The notes: generated by a model not told the origin, from the letters alone. A stretch of 64,000 bases of DNA from Pseudoalteromonas apostichopi (GCF_030297135.1 NZ_AP028065.1:186001-250000); one strand, 5' to 3'. Positions 10,104-18,543 are shown, numbered from the stretch's first letter. Numbers and translations are program-made.

Positions 10104-11045
10104 GTGCCTGATATTGTTGTAATGTTTTTTGTTTTAGGACTCACAGCTGGATTACTTCGCTCTGACCTAAAGATCCCGCAAGCGACCTATGAAACCCTTA
10201 GCCTATTGTTAATGCTCACCATTGGTTTAAAAGGTGGTATGGTGCTGCATGGCAATTTGCATTGGCAACTTTTACCTGAAATGGGTGCCGTTTTACTACT
10301 TGGCGGTTTGATCCCACTAATGCTTTACCCTGTTTTAAACAAACTGCTTAATTTATCTGTTGCTAATAGTGCAAGTATCGCTGCACATTATGGTTCAGTA
10401 AGTGCAGGTACATTTGCGGTCGCTTTAGCTTATGCCGAATCTAACTCGTTAAATGTTGGTGCGGAAGTCACTCTTTATTTAGTAATGCTTGAATTACCAG
10501 CGATCATCGTTGGCTTATTACTATACCGTCGCCTTGGGAATGGCTCTGGGCAAAACCTCTCGCTCAAAGCGCTTTGGCATGAAACACTGACGAACAAAAG
10601 CGTGATACTCCTTGTTGGTGGTGTAATTATCGGCATGATGTACGGTACACAGCAAGGTAGCCAAGTAACAAGCCTTTTAACAAACAGTTTTAAAGTTGTT
10701 CTGGCATTATTCCTACTGGAAATGGGTTTAATGGCTGCGCAAACACTGCGCCCTATTCCATGGCATCACTGGCGTTTAGCATTATTCGCACTTATAACAC
10801 CTAACCTATTAGGAGCCATTGGCGTCTGTGTTGGTACAGCTCTACAACTGGAATTAGGCTCTGTAGTGATATTGGCAAGCCTTGTTGCAAGCGCTTCTTA
10901 TATTGCAGCTCCTGCGGCTATTAAAGCAGCTATTCCAGATGCAGACATAGGTTTAGCCATGTTATGTTCCTTAGGGATCACCTTTCCTTTCAATGTATTA
11001 CTTGGAATTGGTATGTATCATCAAATAGCATTATTCATGAGTTAA
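10104..11045 (+). CDS. SbtA-family sodium-dependent bicarbonate permease
   Basis: 313-residue membrane protein with about ten hydrophobic segments. The N-terminal part (LKIPQATYETLSLLLMLTIG followed by LKGG) matches the SbtA/DUF897 family, whose cyanobacterial member imports bicarbonate with Na+. The start is GTG with a strong AGAGGAG seven bases upstream. The PII-like regulator SbtB that often accompanies SbtA is not next to it; the neighbours are a divergent LysR gene and a small regulator-like gene. In a heterotroph the imported bicarbonate could feed carboxylations such as carbamoyl-phosphate synthesis. Substrate is inferred from the family only. Confidence 0.8.
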   Translation: MPDIVVMFFVLGLTAGLLRSDLKIPQATYETLSLLLMLTIGLKGGMVLHGNLHWQLLPEMGAVLLLGGLIPLMLYPVLNKLLNLSVANSASIAAHYGSVSAGTFAVALAYAESNSLNVGAEVTLYLVMLELPAIIVGLLLYRRLGNGSGQNLSLKALWHETLTNKSVILLVGGVIIGMMYGTQQGSQVTSLLTNSFKVVLALFLLEMGLMAAQTLRPIPWHHWRLALFALITPNLLGAIGVCVGTALQLELGSVVILASLVASASYIAAPAAIKAAIPDADIGLAMLCSLGITFPFNVLLGIGMYHQIALFMS

Positions 11046-11128
11046 AAATTTAACTCACTATCACTTTATGCATGAGATTTTTTTAAAAGTCGTTTAATAT
11101 AAATAAAAAAGCAGTGCAAGGACATGCT

Positions 11129-11548
11129 ATGTTCAATCAAACGCTCAGCGCCGAGCAACAGCATGTAAGTGATATTTTTATGCGCTTATGTAAGCTTTGT
11201 GAGGTGCAAAACAATGCTGAGTTAGAGCAACATTTATCGTTAACGCCTGGTTTTTGTGTGCAAAGTATCGAACTTGCTTCAGTGCCTTATCAATTGATTG
11301 ATAAAGTAGCTAAAGCTACGCAAGTTAGCTTTGATTCATTACTTAATGGTTACGAACATAAAACGCTCGCGCTCGATGGACCACTATTAGAAGCAGTTAG
11401 TAGCGGTATTATCAAGAGCATAAAAAAGCTATCTATAGCGGGGTTAATTAAGGGTGATAATCAAACTCAAGAAGCACTTAGTCAACTTGCAGAAATTCAG
11501 CTTGAACAAATAGAAAAAGAGCTAAAAATACAAAGCCAGGTTAAATAA
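11129..11548 (+). CDS. Small protein with a CI-repressor-like N-terminal domain
   Basis: 139-residue protein. Residues of about 10-65 resemble the phage CI repressor N-terminal domain: an ELEQHLSLTP helix, VPYQLIDKVAKATQVSFDSLLNG as the closing segment, with the turn helix poorly conserved. The remainder is helical with a charged tail. I chose ATG 11129 over the GTG 15 bases upstream because AAGGA lies six bases before it. There is no cleavage or peptidase domain. It follows the permease gene by 83 bp and its stop lies inside a bidirectional terminator. DNA binding is uncertain; it may be a degenerate or protein-binding helix-turn-helix. Confidence 0.6.
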   Translation: MFNQTLSAEQQHVSDIFMRLCKLCEVQNNAELEQHLSLTPGFCVQSIELASVPYQLIDKVAKATQVSFDSLLNGYEHKTLALDGPLLEAVSSGIIKSIKKLSIAGLIKGDNQTQEALSQLAEIQLEQIEKELKIQSQVK

Positions 11549-11558
11549 CCTGGCTTTT
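11532..11558. terminator. Bidirectional terminator between convergent genes
   Basis: AAAGCCAGGTT and AACCTGGCTTT form an 11-bp stem with a four-base loop, with T runs on the plus side. It overlaps the stop of the CI-like gene and serves the convergent minus-strand gene too. Confidence 0.85.
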
Positions 11559-11561
11559 TAA

Positions 11562-11942
11562 TTAATTCTTACCTTTGTACATTTTGTCGTAAATGTCGGA
11601 AATGTTGTTTTTCTCATCATAGTATCGCTGTAACTCTCCAAGCGATAACTCCTTTAGGCTTTCACTATCAAAACCCATTGGCTCTACCAATTTAAAATGA
11701 GCTGCTGTTGGTGAATTTTCAATTAAAGCTGCAACCTCATTTTTTAATTCTTCAGCTTTATTAAATAGTTTAATTGCTTTGCTGATATCTGTTTCGTGCT
11801 CGGCTTGCAACGTGCACCAAACCACCTCAACAGACTTTGACCTGATTTGATCTTCAAAGATATTCTTGCGCGCAATCAACCATGTACTTGCAATTAGCAA
11901 GATGGCTAAAACAGCAATGGCTATATAAATTAGTTCAAGCAT
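11562..11942 (-). CDS. Single-pass membrane protein of unknown function
   Basis: 126 residues. An N-terminal hydrophobic segment (about 4-24) is followed by Arg-Lys and a soluble helical tail rich in Glu and Lys, so an N-out, C-in anchor with a cytoplasmic tail is likely. I do not recognise the family. It is convergent with the CI-like gene and 125 bp downstream of a five-pass membrane protein gene on the same strand. No enzyme motif is seen. Confidence 0.6.
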   Translation of the reverse strand: MLELIYIAIAVLAILLIASTWLIARKNIFEDQIRSKSVEVVWCTLQAEHETDISKAIKLFNKAEELKNEVAALIENSPTAAHFKLVEPMGFDSESLKELSLGELQRYYDEKNNISDIYDKMYKGKN

Positions 11943-12067
11943 TACGATCCCTCGGTAAACTAAATGTTACTATACACCCAAACTTGGTCCGTAATACATC
12001 AGGAAAAAGCATTATAAATTTTAGTATGGGACTGAAAACCATCAATTAATTCATGTTAACTTTTTGT

Positions 12068-12643
12068 TCAAAGCGGCCAACTTGGACTAAGCAAAAGTTT
12101 TAACCTAGTTTTTAGAAGACCAGGAAACAACATCACCACTGCAAGAGCAATACTTATGTAAAGCACAATAAAGCTATACATGTAGTGTATGTAAGCGTGC
12201 TCAGCTTGAATATCTAAGACTACAAATTTAAACCAAAGTACAAAGTGAGCTATAGCAATAACTATGGTGAGTTTGAATACACAAAAGAAGAGTAAGCCAA
12301 ATTTATAGCTAAACTTTTTATGTAGTAAATATAAAAACCATAGGCTTAATAAATTAAAGAGAGAGAGAGCGAGGTACACATTTTGTGCATTTTCAACTGC
12401 ATGACTATTATGGATGTAAAGTAATACTTTCTCCATCAAAAGGGAAGTTAGCAAATACTTAGTAACAACGACTCCAATTGACAAAAAGTCGCTAAAAAGC
12501 TCTCTATTTTTGATAGCTCTAAAAACAGAAAGTACCAAAGCACATAAATATAGTAATGAAATAACAACTTGAAGTGAAAAGGCATCCCTAGTTTCACTTG
12601 CAAACATAAATTCATTATACAATTCAATGATGTAATTTATCAT
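12068..12643 (-). CDS. Five-pass membrane protein of unknown function
   Basis: 191 residues with hydrophobic segments at about 22-42, 52-77, 88-108, 115-142 and 154-176 and short charged loops. I do not recognise the family. An AAAGGG lies six bases before the ATG, but the first two bases of the start codon are in the 3' arm of a 9-bp hairpin. Upstream on the same strand is the repeat-peptide gene, separated by an intrinsic terminator, so expression from that promoter would need read-through. It could be a partner, exporter or immunity protein for the peptide; there is no direct evidence. Confidence 0.65.
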   Translation of the reverse strand: MINYIIELYNEFMFASETRDAFSLQVVISLLYLCALVLSVFRAIKNRELFSDFLSIGVVVTKYLLTSLLMEKVLLYIHNSHAVENAQNVYLALSLFNLLSLWFLYLLHKKFSYKFGLLFFCVFKLTIVIAIAHFVLWFKFVVLDIQAEHAYIHYMYSFIVLYISIALAVVMLFPGLLKTRLKLLLSPSWPL

Positions 12644-12672
12644 ATCCTACCCTTTAACCAAGAGTAGGATAT
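12642..12672 (-). promoter_or_regulatory. Hairpin covering the start codon of the five-pass membrane protein
   Basis: On the minus strand, ATATCCTAC pairs perfectly with GTAGGATAT around a 13-base loop. The 3' arm includes the AT of the ATG at 12643 and the loop-side region holds the AAAGGG ribosome site. In mRNA this would hinder initiation. Seen in sequence; its effect is inferred. Confidence 0.55.
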
Positions 12673-12683
12673 ATTGATATTCT

Positions 12684-12710
12684 AAAAAAAACCAGCTATT
12701 CAGCTAGTTT
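12684..12710 (-). terminator. Terminator just after the repeat-peptide gene
   Basis: On the minus strand, AAACTAGCT and AGCTGGTTT form a stem (one G-T wobble) with a GAAT loop, followed by a run of T. It starts seven bases after the peptide stop codon and precedes the membrane protein gene by 40 bp. Confidence 0.8.
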
Positions 12711-12716
12711 GAAAAA

Positions 12717-12902
12717 TTAGTTTTCTTTTTTCTTTGGGTCTTTAATTATGATGATTCCACCAGATCCATTTAATTCTTCATTCTTTTTTGGATCTTTAAT
12801 GATGATAATACCACCTGAACCTTGAAGTTTTGTTGTATCAAAGCTTGAAGCTGGTGCTGCGTCGAATGCTAAAGTAGATAGTAATAAAGCTGATAAAGTC
12901 AT
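12717..12902 (-). CDS. Small secreted peptide with two GSGGIIIIKDPKK repeats
   Basis: 61 residues. The first 20 form a hydrophobic leader ending in an alanine-rich stretch (APASS), probably a signal peptide although it lacks the usual N-terminal lysines. Then come two 18-residue repeats with the identical core GSGGIIIIKDPKK, near residues 28-40 and 46-58, ending in KEN. The two core copies differ at eight bases, all third codon positions and all silent, which argues for selection on the peptide. An AAGGA lies eight bases before the ATG. A terminator follows, so it is probably monocistronic. I do not recognise the family. No RiPP-type modifying enzyme is adjacent. Possible roles are a multicore peptide, a beta-aggregating surface peptide or a signal. 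Confidence 0.75.
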   Translation of the reverse strand: MTLSALLLSTLAFDAAPASSFDTTKLQGSGGIIIIKDPKKNEELNGSGGIIIIKDPKKKEN

Positions 12903-13166
12903 TTTTTTGTTCCTTCATTGTTAAAGATAGTTTTCGTTAGCAAATACCGAGCCACTAAAATACAAATAAGGTAAAAACTAACGACTAGGCTCTATATAAG
13001 CATAAAATTGGGCTTTTAGGCCATTTTTTATACTAACCATGTATTTAAAACATACACTGAACAGCCTCGGCACCTTTAGCCCTATAATCTAACAAGCCTC
13101 TATGCCATAATTCTGTTAATTCAAAAAATAAGTCAAAGCGGCCCGACGCTTAGCAAGGTTTAATGC

Positions 13167-14612
13167 ATGGCATATCCAGAACAACAGCAACCAACAATTT
13201 ATTGGCACGACTACGAAACATTTGGCGCAAGCCCACAAAAGGACCGTCCGAGTCAATTTGCTGGTATTCGTACCGATCTCGATTTAAATATTATTGGTGA
13301 GCCGTTAATTGAGTATTGTAAGCCAGCGGCTGATTACTTGCCCCATCCTGAAGCGTGTTTAATAACGGGCATCACACCGCAAGTTGCGATGCAAAAAGGC
13401 TTGATTGAAGCTGAGTTTATGGCAAAGATCCATGCTGAGTTTAGTCAACCGAACACCTGTGTAGCGGGTTATAACAGCATTCGCTTTGATGATGAAGTCA
13501 CGCGTTACAGCTTATACCGTAACTTTTATGACCCTTACGAGCGCGAATACAAAAACAATAATAGCCGCTGGGATATCATTGATCTGGTACGAGCATGTTA
13601 CGCGTTACGCCCAGAAGGCATTGAATGGCCGCTTAAAGAAGATGGATCACCTAGCTTTAAACTTGAACACCTTACTGTTGCCAATGGTATTGAACACGCT
13701 GCGGCTCACGATGCATTAAGCGATGTAACGGCAACCATAGCGTTGGCAAAATTAATAAAAGAAAAGCAGCCAAAGCTATATCAGTTTTTCTTTAGCTTAC
13801 GCTCTAAAAAAGCACTGGCTGATTTAGTTGATGTATTTAACATGACACCATTGGTGCACACCTCATCACGAATTCCGGCAAGTCAGGGCTGCACAAGCTG
13901 GATTGCCCCAATGAGCTTTCACCCTGTCAATAAAAACGCCATTATTTGCTTTAATTTGACTGAAGATCCGCAAGTCTTATTAGATTTATCTGTTGAAGAG
14001 CTGCGCACGCGTCTTTATACAAAACACACTGACCTTGGTGAAGGTGAAGCACCTGTAGGCTTAAAGCTCGTGCATTTAAATAAATGCCCTATTCTTGCAC
14101 CAGCAAAAACCTTATTACCAGAAAATGCAGCTCGATTAGGTATTGACCGCGAAAAATGCTTACAAAATCTCGCTATTTTAAAAGCCAACACTGAGCTTCG
14201 CGACAAAGTAACCGAAGTGTTTAACGAACAACGTGATTATGGCGAAACCACTAACCCTGACTATCAACTTTATGATGGTTTCACCAGTCATGCTGATAAA
14301 GCTAAATTTGCCATTATTCGAGATGCAAGCCCTGAGCAATTAGCCTCGATGCAACTAGACTTTGATGATAAAAAGTTTGCCACCTTACTATTTAGATACC
14401 GAGCTCGAAACTGGCCTCAAACACTCAGCCAAGATGAACTGGCTAAGTGGCGCCAATATTGTCAAAACAAGCTAATGCATGGCGAAGATAGCCCTTCGAT
14501 AAGTGGGCAAGATTTCATGATCACACTTGAGAATCTGGCTCATGAAAATGATGATAACGAGAAAAATCTGCATATTTTAAAAGCCTTGTACAATTACGCA
14601 CAAAGCATGTAA
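13167..14612 (+). CDS. sbcB: Exodeoxyribonuclease I
   Basis: Processive 3'-5' single-strand DNA exonuclease used in recombination and mismatch repair, 481 residues (E. coli ExoI has 475). The DnaQ-type exonuclease domain starts with WHDYETFG, giving catalytic Asp15 and Glu17, and continues to HDALSDVTAT, which holds the conserved His and Asp. The ExoI-specific SH3-like and C-terminal helical regions follow. AAGG lies nine bases before the ATG. A TATAAT at 13083-13088 may be its -10 element. It is monocistronic, with a terminator directly after it. Confidence 0.97.
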   Translation: MAYPEQQQPTIYWHDYETFGASPQKDRPSQFAGIRTDLDLNIIGEPLIEYCKPAADYLPHPEACLITGITPQVAMQKGLIEAEFMAKIHAEFSQPNTCVAGYNSIRFDDEVTRYSLYRNFYDPYEREYKNNNSRWDIIDLVRACYALRPEGIEWPLKEDGSPSFKLEHLTVANGIEHAAAHDALSDVTATIALAKLIKEKQPKLYQFFFSLRSKKALADLVDVFNMTPLVHTSSRIPASQGCTSWIAPMSFHPVNKNAIICFNLTEDPQVLLDLSVEELRTRLYTKHTDLGEGEAPVGLKLVHLNKCPILAPAKTLLPENAARLGIDREKCLQNLAILKANTELRDKVTEVFNEQRDYGETTNPDYQLYDGFTSHADKAKFAIIRDASPEQLASMQLDFDDKKFATLLFRYRARNWPQTLSQDELAKWRQYCQNKLMHGEDSPSISGQDFMITLENLAHENDDNEKNLHILKALYNYAQSM

Positions 14613-14615
14613 TTG

Positions 14616-14643
14616 AAAACGCGACAATCATTGTCGCGTTTTT
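14616..14643 (+). terminator. sbcB terminator
   Basis: AAAACGCGACAA and TTGTCGCGTTTT form a 12-bp stem with a short loop and a T run, immediately after sbcB. The symmetry also lets it serve the convergent dehydrogenase gene. Confidence 0.9.
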
Positions 14644-14650
14644 ATAGGTA

Positions 14651-15532
14651 TTACTTCTTATGTAAGGCTTCGATGCGCGCTAATAAACTTGAGGTGTCAT
14701 AGCGTCCACCACCTAAAGCTTGTACATCAGCGTAATATTGATCAACTGTTGCCGTCATCGGCAAAGTTGCGCCGTTTGCCTTTGCCTCATCTAGAGCAAT
14801 GCCTAAATCTTTACGCATCCAATCAACAGCAAAACCAAATTCGTATTCGCCAGCCCACATGGTTTTGTAGCGGTTTTCCATCTGCCATGAGCCTGCTGCA
14901 CCTTTAGAGATGGTTTCAATGACCTTTTCACCATCAAGGCCGGCTTGTTTTGCAAAGTGTAATCCCTCGGCTAAGCCCTGCACCACACCGGCAATACAAA
15001 TCTGATTAACCATTTTACAAAGTTGGCCAGAGCCTACTTCGCCTAATAATTGGCTAAAGCGACTAAAAGCAGCCATCACAGGCTGAACAACATTAAAATC
15101 AGCTTCATCGCCACCAACCATCACGGTTAACACGCCATTTTCTGCACCTGCTTGACCACCAGAGACTGGCGCATCTAAAAATGCAATACCCTGCTGTTTA
15201 GCTTGAGCTCCTACTTCACGTGCAACTTCAGCCGACGTTGTAGTGTGGTCTACTAAATAGCTCCCCTCATGCATACTTACAAGAACACCATTTTCACCAT
15301 AAACAACTGAACGTAAATCGTCATCATTGCCTACACACATAAAAACGATATCAGCACCTTTAGCTGCTTCACTTGGCGTTTCACAATAACTACCTTGATA
15401 TTCTGAAACCCACTTTTGCGCTTTAGCTGTTGTGCGGTTGTAAACTGTCACGTTGTGACCTGCGTTAGCAAGGTGACCCGCCATTGGGTAACCCATTACA
15501 CCTAATCCGATGAAGGCGACTTTCATTGACAT
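14651..15532 (-). CDS. Beta-hydroxyacid dehydrogenase (3-hydroxyisobutyrate dehydrogenase family)
   Basis: 293-residue NAD(P)-dependent oxidoreductase. The dinucleotide motif GLGVMG is at residues 9-14. The substrate motif DAPVSGGQAGAENG follows at about 120-133, and the catalytic lysine lies in CKMVNQ near 172. The family includes GarR, GlxR, MmsB and succinic-semialdehyde reductases. The sequence does not decide the substrate, and no valine-degradation or glycerate genes are adjacent. AGG lies eight bases before the first ATG. The gene is transcribed alone, divergent from the glutathione peroxidase gene. Confidence 0.88.
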   Translation of the reverse strand: MSMKVAFIGLGVMGYPMAGHLANAGHNVTVYNRTTAKAQKWVSEYQGSYCETPSEAAKGADIVFMCVGNDDDLRSVVYGENGVLVSMHEGSYLVDHTTTSAEVAREVGAQAKQQGIAFLDAPVSGGQAGAENGVLTVMVGGDEADFNVVQPVMAAFSRFSQLLGEVGSGQLCKMVNQICIAGVVQGLAEGLHFAKQAGLDGEKVIETISKGAAGSWQMENRYKTMWAGEYEFGFAVDWMRKDLGIALDEAKANGATLPMTATVDQYYADVQALGGGRYDTSSLLARIEALHKK

Positions 15533-15646
15533 AAAACTGACCTATTTGAGTGATAAATTAGTAACAATTTCATTATCTCAACCGATTAACTAAAAAGCGA
15601 ATGAAAAAAAGTTCATTTAAACCAGTCAAAAACACACAGGTAACAC

Positions 15647-16162
15647 ATGGATAGTATATATCGTTTCAACGCCCAGCTTGCATCTGGTGAAAATTTTAGC
15701 CTTGAATCGCTACAAGGAAAAACAGCGCTTATCGTCAATATTGCCAGTAAATGTAATTTTTCAGTGCAAATGGCAAGCCTTGAAAAGCTCTATCAAGACT
15801 ATAAACAGCAAGGATTTACTGTGCTTGGGTTTGCATGTAATCAATTTGGCCACAATGAGCCCCTTGATGGCAATGAGCTACAAGCTTTTTATCAGCAGCA
15901 CTTTGATGTCAGTTTTCCTATTTTTAACAAAGTATTAGTTAACGGCCCTGATGCCCACCCTTTATTTAATCATTTAAAGTGTCATACCCGTGGAATTGCA
16001 CAAAACCGCGCAATTAAATGGAATTTCACCAAATTTCTTATAAACTCAGAGGGTCAACTCGTTGCGCGATATGCCCCGCGTACCAAACCCGAAACCCTCA
16101 AAATGGTGATAGAGAGTAATTTAAATGATGAAACTGGCCTTATTCAGTGCGCAAAAATATGA
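15647..16162 (+). CDS. Glutathione peroxidase family thiol peroxidase
   Basis: 171-residue GPx/BtuE-like peroxidase that reduces peroxides with thioredoxin or glutathione. The peroxidatic site is a cysteine, Cys36 in SKCNFS. Gln66 in ACNQFG and Trp125-Asn-Phe in KWNFTKF complete the usual tetrad. Bacterial Cys-type members generally use a second cysteine; Cys64 is a candidate. The final 38 bp overlap the next gene in another frame, so the two are co-transcribed and probably translationally coupled. Confidence 0.92.
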   Translation: MDSIYRFNAQLASGENFSLESLQGKTALIVNIASKCNFSVQMASLEKLYQDYKQQGFTVLGFACNQFGHNEPLDGNELQAFYQQHFDVSFPIFNKVLVNGPDAHPLFNHLKCHTRGIAQNRAIKWNFTKFLINSEGQLVARYAPRTKPETLKMVIESNLNDETGLIQCAKI

Positions 16163-17111
16163 GCAACCGTTTTTTGAAAGGAATCTAACTGAATTCGCTG
16201 ACTCTGTTTCGCTCAGTTATTTTGAGCAGTCTTTAAACATCAATACAACTCCTCTTTGTAAAGGCTTCGATGCGGTGTGCGTGTTTGTAAACGATACTGT
16301 CGACAAGCACGTCATTGTAGATATGGCAGCTGTAGGCGTAAAAGCAATCTTATTACGCTGTGCAGGTTTTAATAATGTAGACCTTGATGCAGCCAAAGAG
16401 CATAACATCAAGGTATGCCGCGTCCCGGCTTATAGCCCCGAAGCTGTCGCAGAGCATTGTATTGCTCTAATGCTAACGCTCAACCGTAAAACCCACAAAG
16501 CCTTTAACCGTGTACGTGAAGGTAACTTTGATTTAAACGGCTTACTTGGCTTTAATCTGTTTAAAAAAACCATTGGGATTATAGGCTGTGGCAAAATCGG
16601 TTTAGCTTTAGTGAATATTTTAAATGGCTTTGGGGCTAAAGTACTCGTTTGTGACCCAATGGCAAGTGAAGGCCCTTATACTTTATGTGATTTAGATACA
16701 TTGCTCACACAAAGTGATGTCATCTCTTTACATTGCCCACTCAACGAGCACACCCATCATTTAATTGATAGCAGTGCATTTAAAAAAATGAAAGACGGTG
16801 TTATGTTAATTAACACCTCTCGTGGTGCACTTCTCGATAGCCAAGCATGTATTCAAGCGCTTAAGTCTAAAAAGCTCGGACACTTAGGACTTGATGTGTA
16901 TGAGCAAGAGTCAGAGTTATTCTTTAAAGATCATCGCGAAGAAATCATGCAAGACGATATTTTTTCACGCCTTATTAGTTTTCCTAATGTGTTAGTGACA
17001 GGCCACCAAGGCTTCTTCACCCAAGAAGCGCTTAGCGAAATAGCCTGCACCACACTACAAAGTGCTAATGAGATAAGCCAAGGCTTACCATTAACTAACG
17101 AAGTTAGTTAA
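16125..17111 (+). CDS. ldhA: D-lactate dehydrogenase (fermentative, LdhA type)
   Basis: 328-residue D-2-hydroxyacid dehydrogenase that reduces pyruvate to D-lactate with NADH. The N-terminus, LRCAGFNNVDLDAA, VPAYSPEAVAEH, the NAD motif GIIGCGKIG, NTSRGALLDS and the catalytic TGHQGF segment all follow E. coli LdhA closely, and the length is the same. It starts inside the end of the peroxidase gene (38-bp overlap) at a double ATG with no clear ribosome binding site, which points to coupling with upstream translation. A terminator follows. Confidence 0.93.
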   Translation: MMKLALFSAQKYEQPFFERNLTEFADSVSLSYFEQSLNINTTPLCKGFDAVCVFVNDTVDKHVIVDMAAVGVKAILLRCAGFNNVDLDAAKEHNIKVCRVPAYSPEAVAEHCIALMLTLNRKTHKAFNRVREGNFDLNGLLGFNLFKKTIGIIGCGKIGLALVNILNGFGAKVLVCDPMASEGPYTLCDLDTLLTQSDVISLHCPLNEHTHHLIDSSAFKKMKDGVMLINTSRGALLDSQACIQALKSKKLGHLGLDVYEQESELFFKDHREEIMQDDIFSRLISFPNVLVTGHQGFFTQEALSEIACTTLQSANEISQGLPLTNEVS

Positions 17112-17131
17112 TGAGTGCGTACCTTAGACTA

Positions 17132-17166
17132 AAAAAGGCGTGAGGTTTAAACCCCACGCCTTTTTA
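17132..17166 (+). terminator. Terminator after ldhA
   Basis: GGCGTGAGGTTT and AAACCCCACGCC pair with one mismatch, flanked by A and T runs; can act in both directions. Confidence 0.85.
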
Positions 17167-17217
17167 CTTTTGTCTTTTACCTCGAAACTAGAAACTTGTA
17201 ACTCGCAGCTCAAGACT

Positions 17218-18543
17218 CTATTTCAACAACGCCACGTTCACAAATACTGCTGTCATTAATAACGGGCACACAAAGCGAATATACTGAGCAAACCAATAAT
17301 GAGGGCCGCTCGAGACTTGATGCAATTTATTACCACGTTGCCATAACCAGCCTACAGTAATGAAATAGAACAGTCCCATTAAAGGTAGTTGGTACTGCGT
17401 AAGCACCATAATCACCAAACCAAATAACCAGTCAAAATTTAAGATAATAACTGATGAAGCGATAAAGACGATTAAAGTTACAAATAAAGTCGCTTTTTTA
17501 CGCTCTATACTGTGGTTCTCAACTAAAAATGCCACTGGAATTTCAGTTGATGAAATTGTTGATGTAACAGAAGCTATTGACATTAACACGAAGAACAATA
17601 AACCAACGAGTAAGCCCATTTGCCCCATAGTACTAAACAGCTCAGGTAAAATTGCAAAAATTAACTGCCCTTCACCTACTAATTTACCGTTGCTAAACAC
17701 TTCTACACCGTTATGCTGAGCAACAAAAATAGCTGGTATAATCAATAAACCCGCTAAAAAGGCAACCCCCGTATCTAGCAACGCCACTGTTCCGGTTAGT
17801 TTAGGAAGGTTCGCATCAGGCTTTAAATATGAGCCATAAACCATCATACAGCCTACACCTAACGACAATGAAAAGAACGCTTGCCCCATTGCCGCAATAA
17901 TTAAGTTTGCATCAAGAATTTGACTAAAATCTGGCACTAAGTAGGCTGCAAAGCCATCCATCGCACCATCTAGGGTCGCGATATAAGCAATTAACGCCAC
18001 TAATAACACTAGCAATAATGGCATTAAGCGGCGTGACCAAGTCTCGATTCCTGATTTAACCCCTTTTAAGATAATACTCGCAGTTAGAATAAGCATCAGC
18101 GGCGTAAACACAAAGTTGCGTGCCATTGAATCACTATGCAAAAAGTTACTTAACTCAGTAAAACCCAAGAAGCTAGCGATTGGCTCAAGTGCATACGCTA
18201 ACATCCAACCTGCGACTATCGAATAAAAGCTCAGCATCACAATCGCACCAAACAGACCTATGTAGCCTGCTGCAGCGCCCACTTTAGGAGCCGTATCTTG
18301 CCATGCATTGGATAATGCTTTTACCGGATTAGCTTGCGCTTGGTGGCCTAAATACAGCTCAGTATAAAGGGCTGGAAGCGCTAATAAGAAGATAACAATG
18401 AAGTAAACAAGTAAAAATGCACCGCCGCCATGGTTTGCCGCTTGTGTTGGAAAGCCCCAAATATTACCTAAACCTACCGCCGCACCTGAAGCGGCTAATA
18501 CGAAACCTAGTCGGCTGTGAAAGCCGTCACGAACTTGTGCCAT
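17218..18543 (-). CDS. SNF-family Na+-dependent amino-acid or amine symporter
   Basis: 441-residue neurotransmitter:sodium symporter with the LeuT fold and about 11 membrane segments. The first segment has GLGNIWGFPTQAANHGGGAF, where unwound TM1 forms the Na+ and substrate site. The bacterial family imports amino acids or tryptamine-like amines; the substrate cannot be read here. It is a single gene, with the terminator after ldhA between the convergent stops. Confidence 0.93.
   Translation of the reverse strand: MAQVRDGFHSRLGFVLAASGAAVGLGNIWGFPTQAANHGGGAFLLVYFIVIFLLALPALYTELYLGHQAQANPVKALSNAWQDTAPKVGAAAGYIGLFGAIVMLSFYSIVAGWMLAYALEPIASFLGFTELSNFLHSDSMARNFVFTPLMLILTASIILKGVKSGIETWSRRLMPLLLVLLVALIAYIATLDGAMDGFAAYLVPDFSQILDANLIIAAMGQAFFSLSLGVGCMMVYGSYLKPDANLPKLTGTVALLDTGVAFLAGLLIIPAIFVAQHNGVEVFSNGKLVGEGQLIFAILPELFSTMGQMGLLVGLLFFVLMSIASVTSTISSTEIPVAFLVENHSIERKKATLFVTLIVFIASSVIILNFDWLFGLVIMVLTQYQLPLMGLFYFITVGWLWQRGNKLHQVSSGPHYWFAQYIRFVCPLLMTAVFVNVALLK

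Noticed and set aside
11129..11548. Prophage or prophage remnant, suggested by the CI-like domain
   Set aside because: No integrase, structural, lysis or att-like genes nearby; flanking genes are ordinary chromosomal ones.
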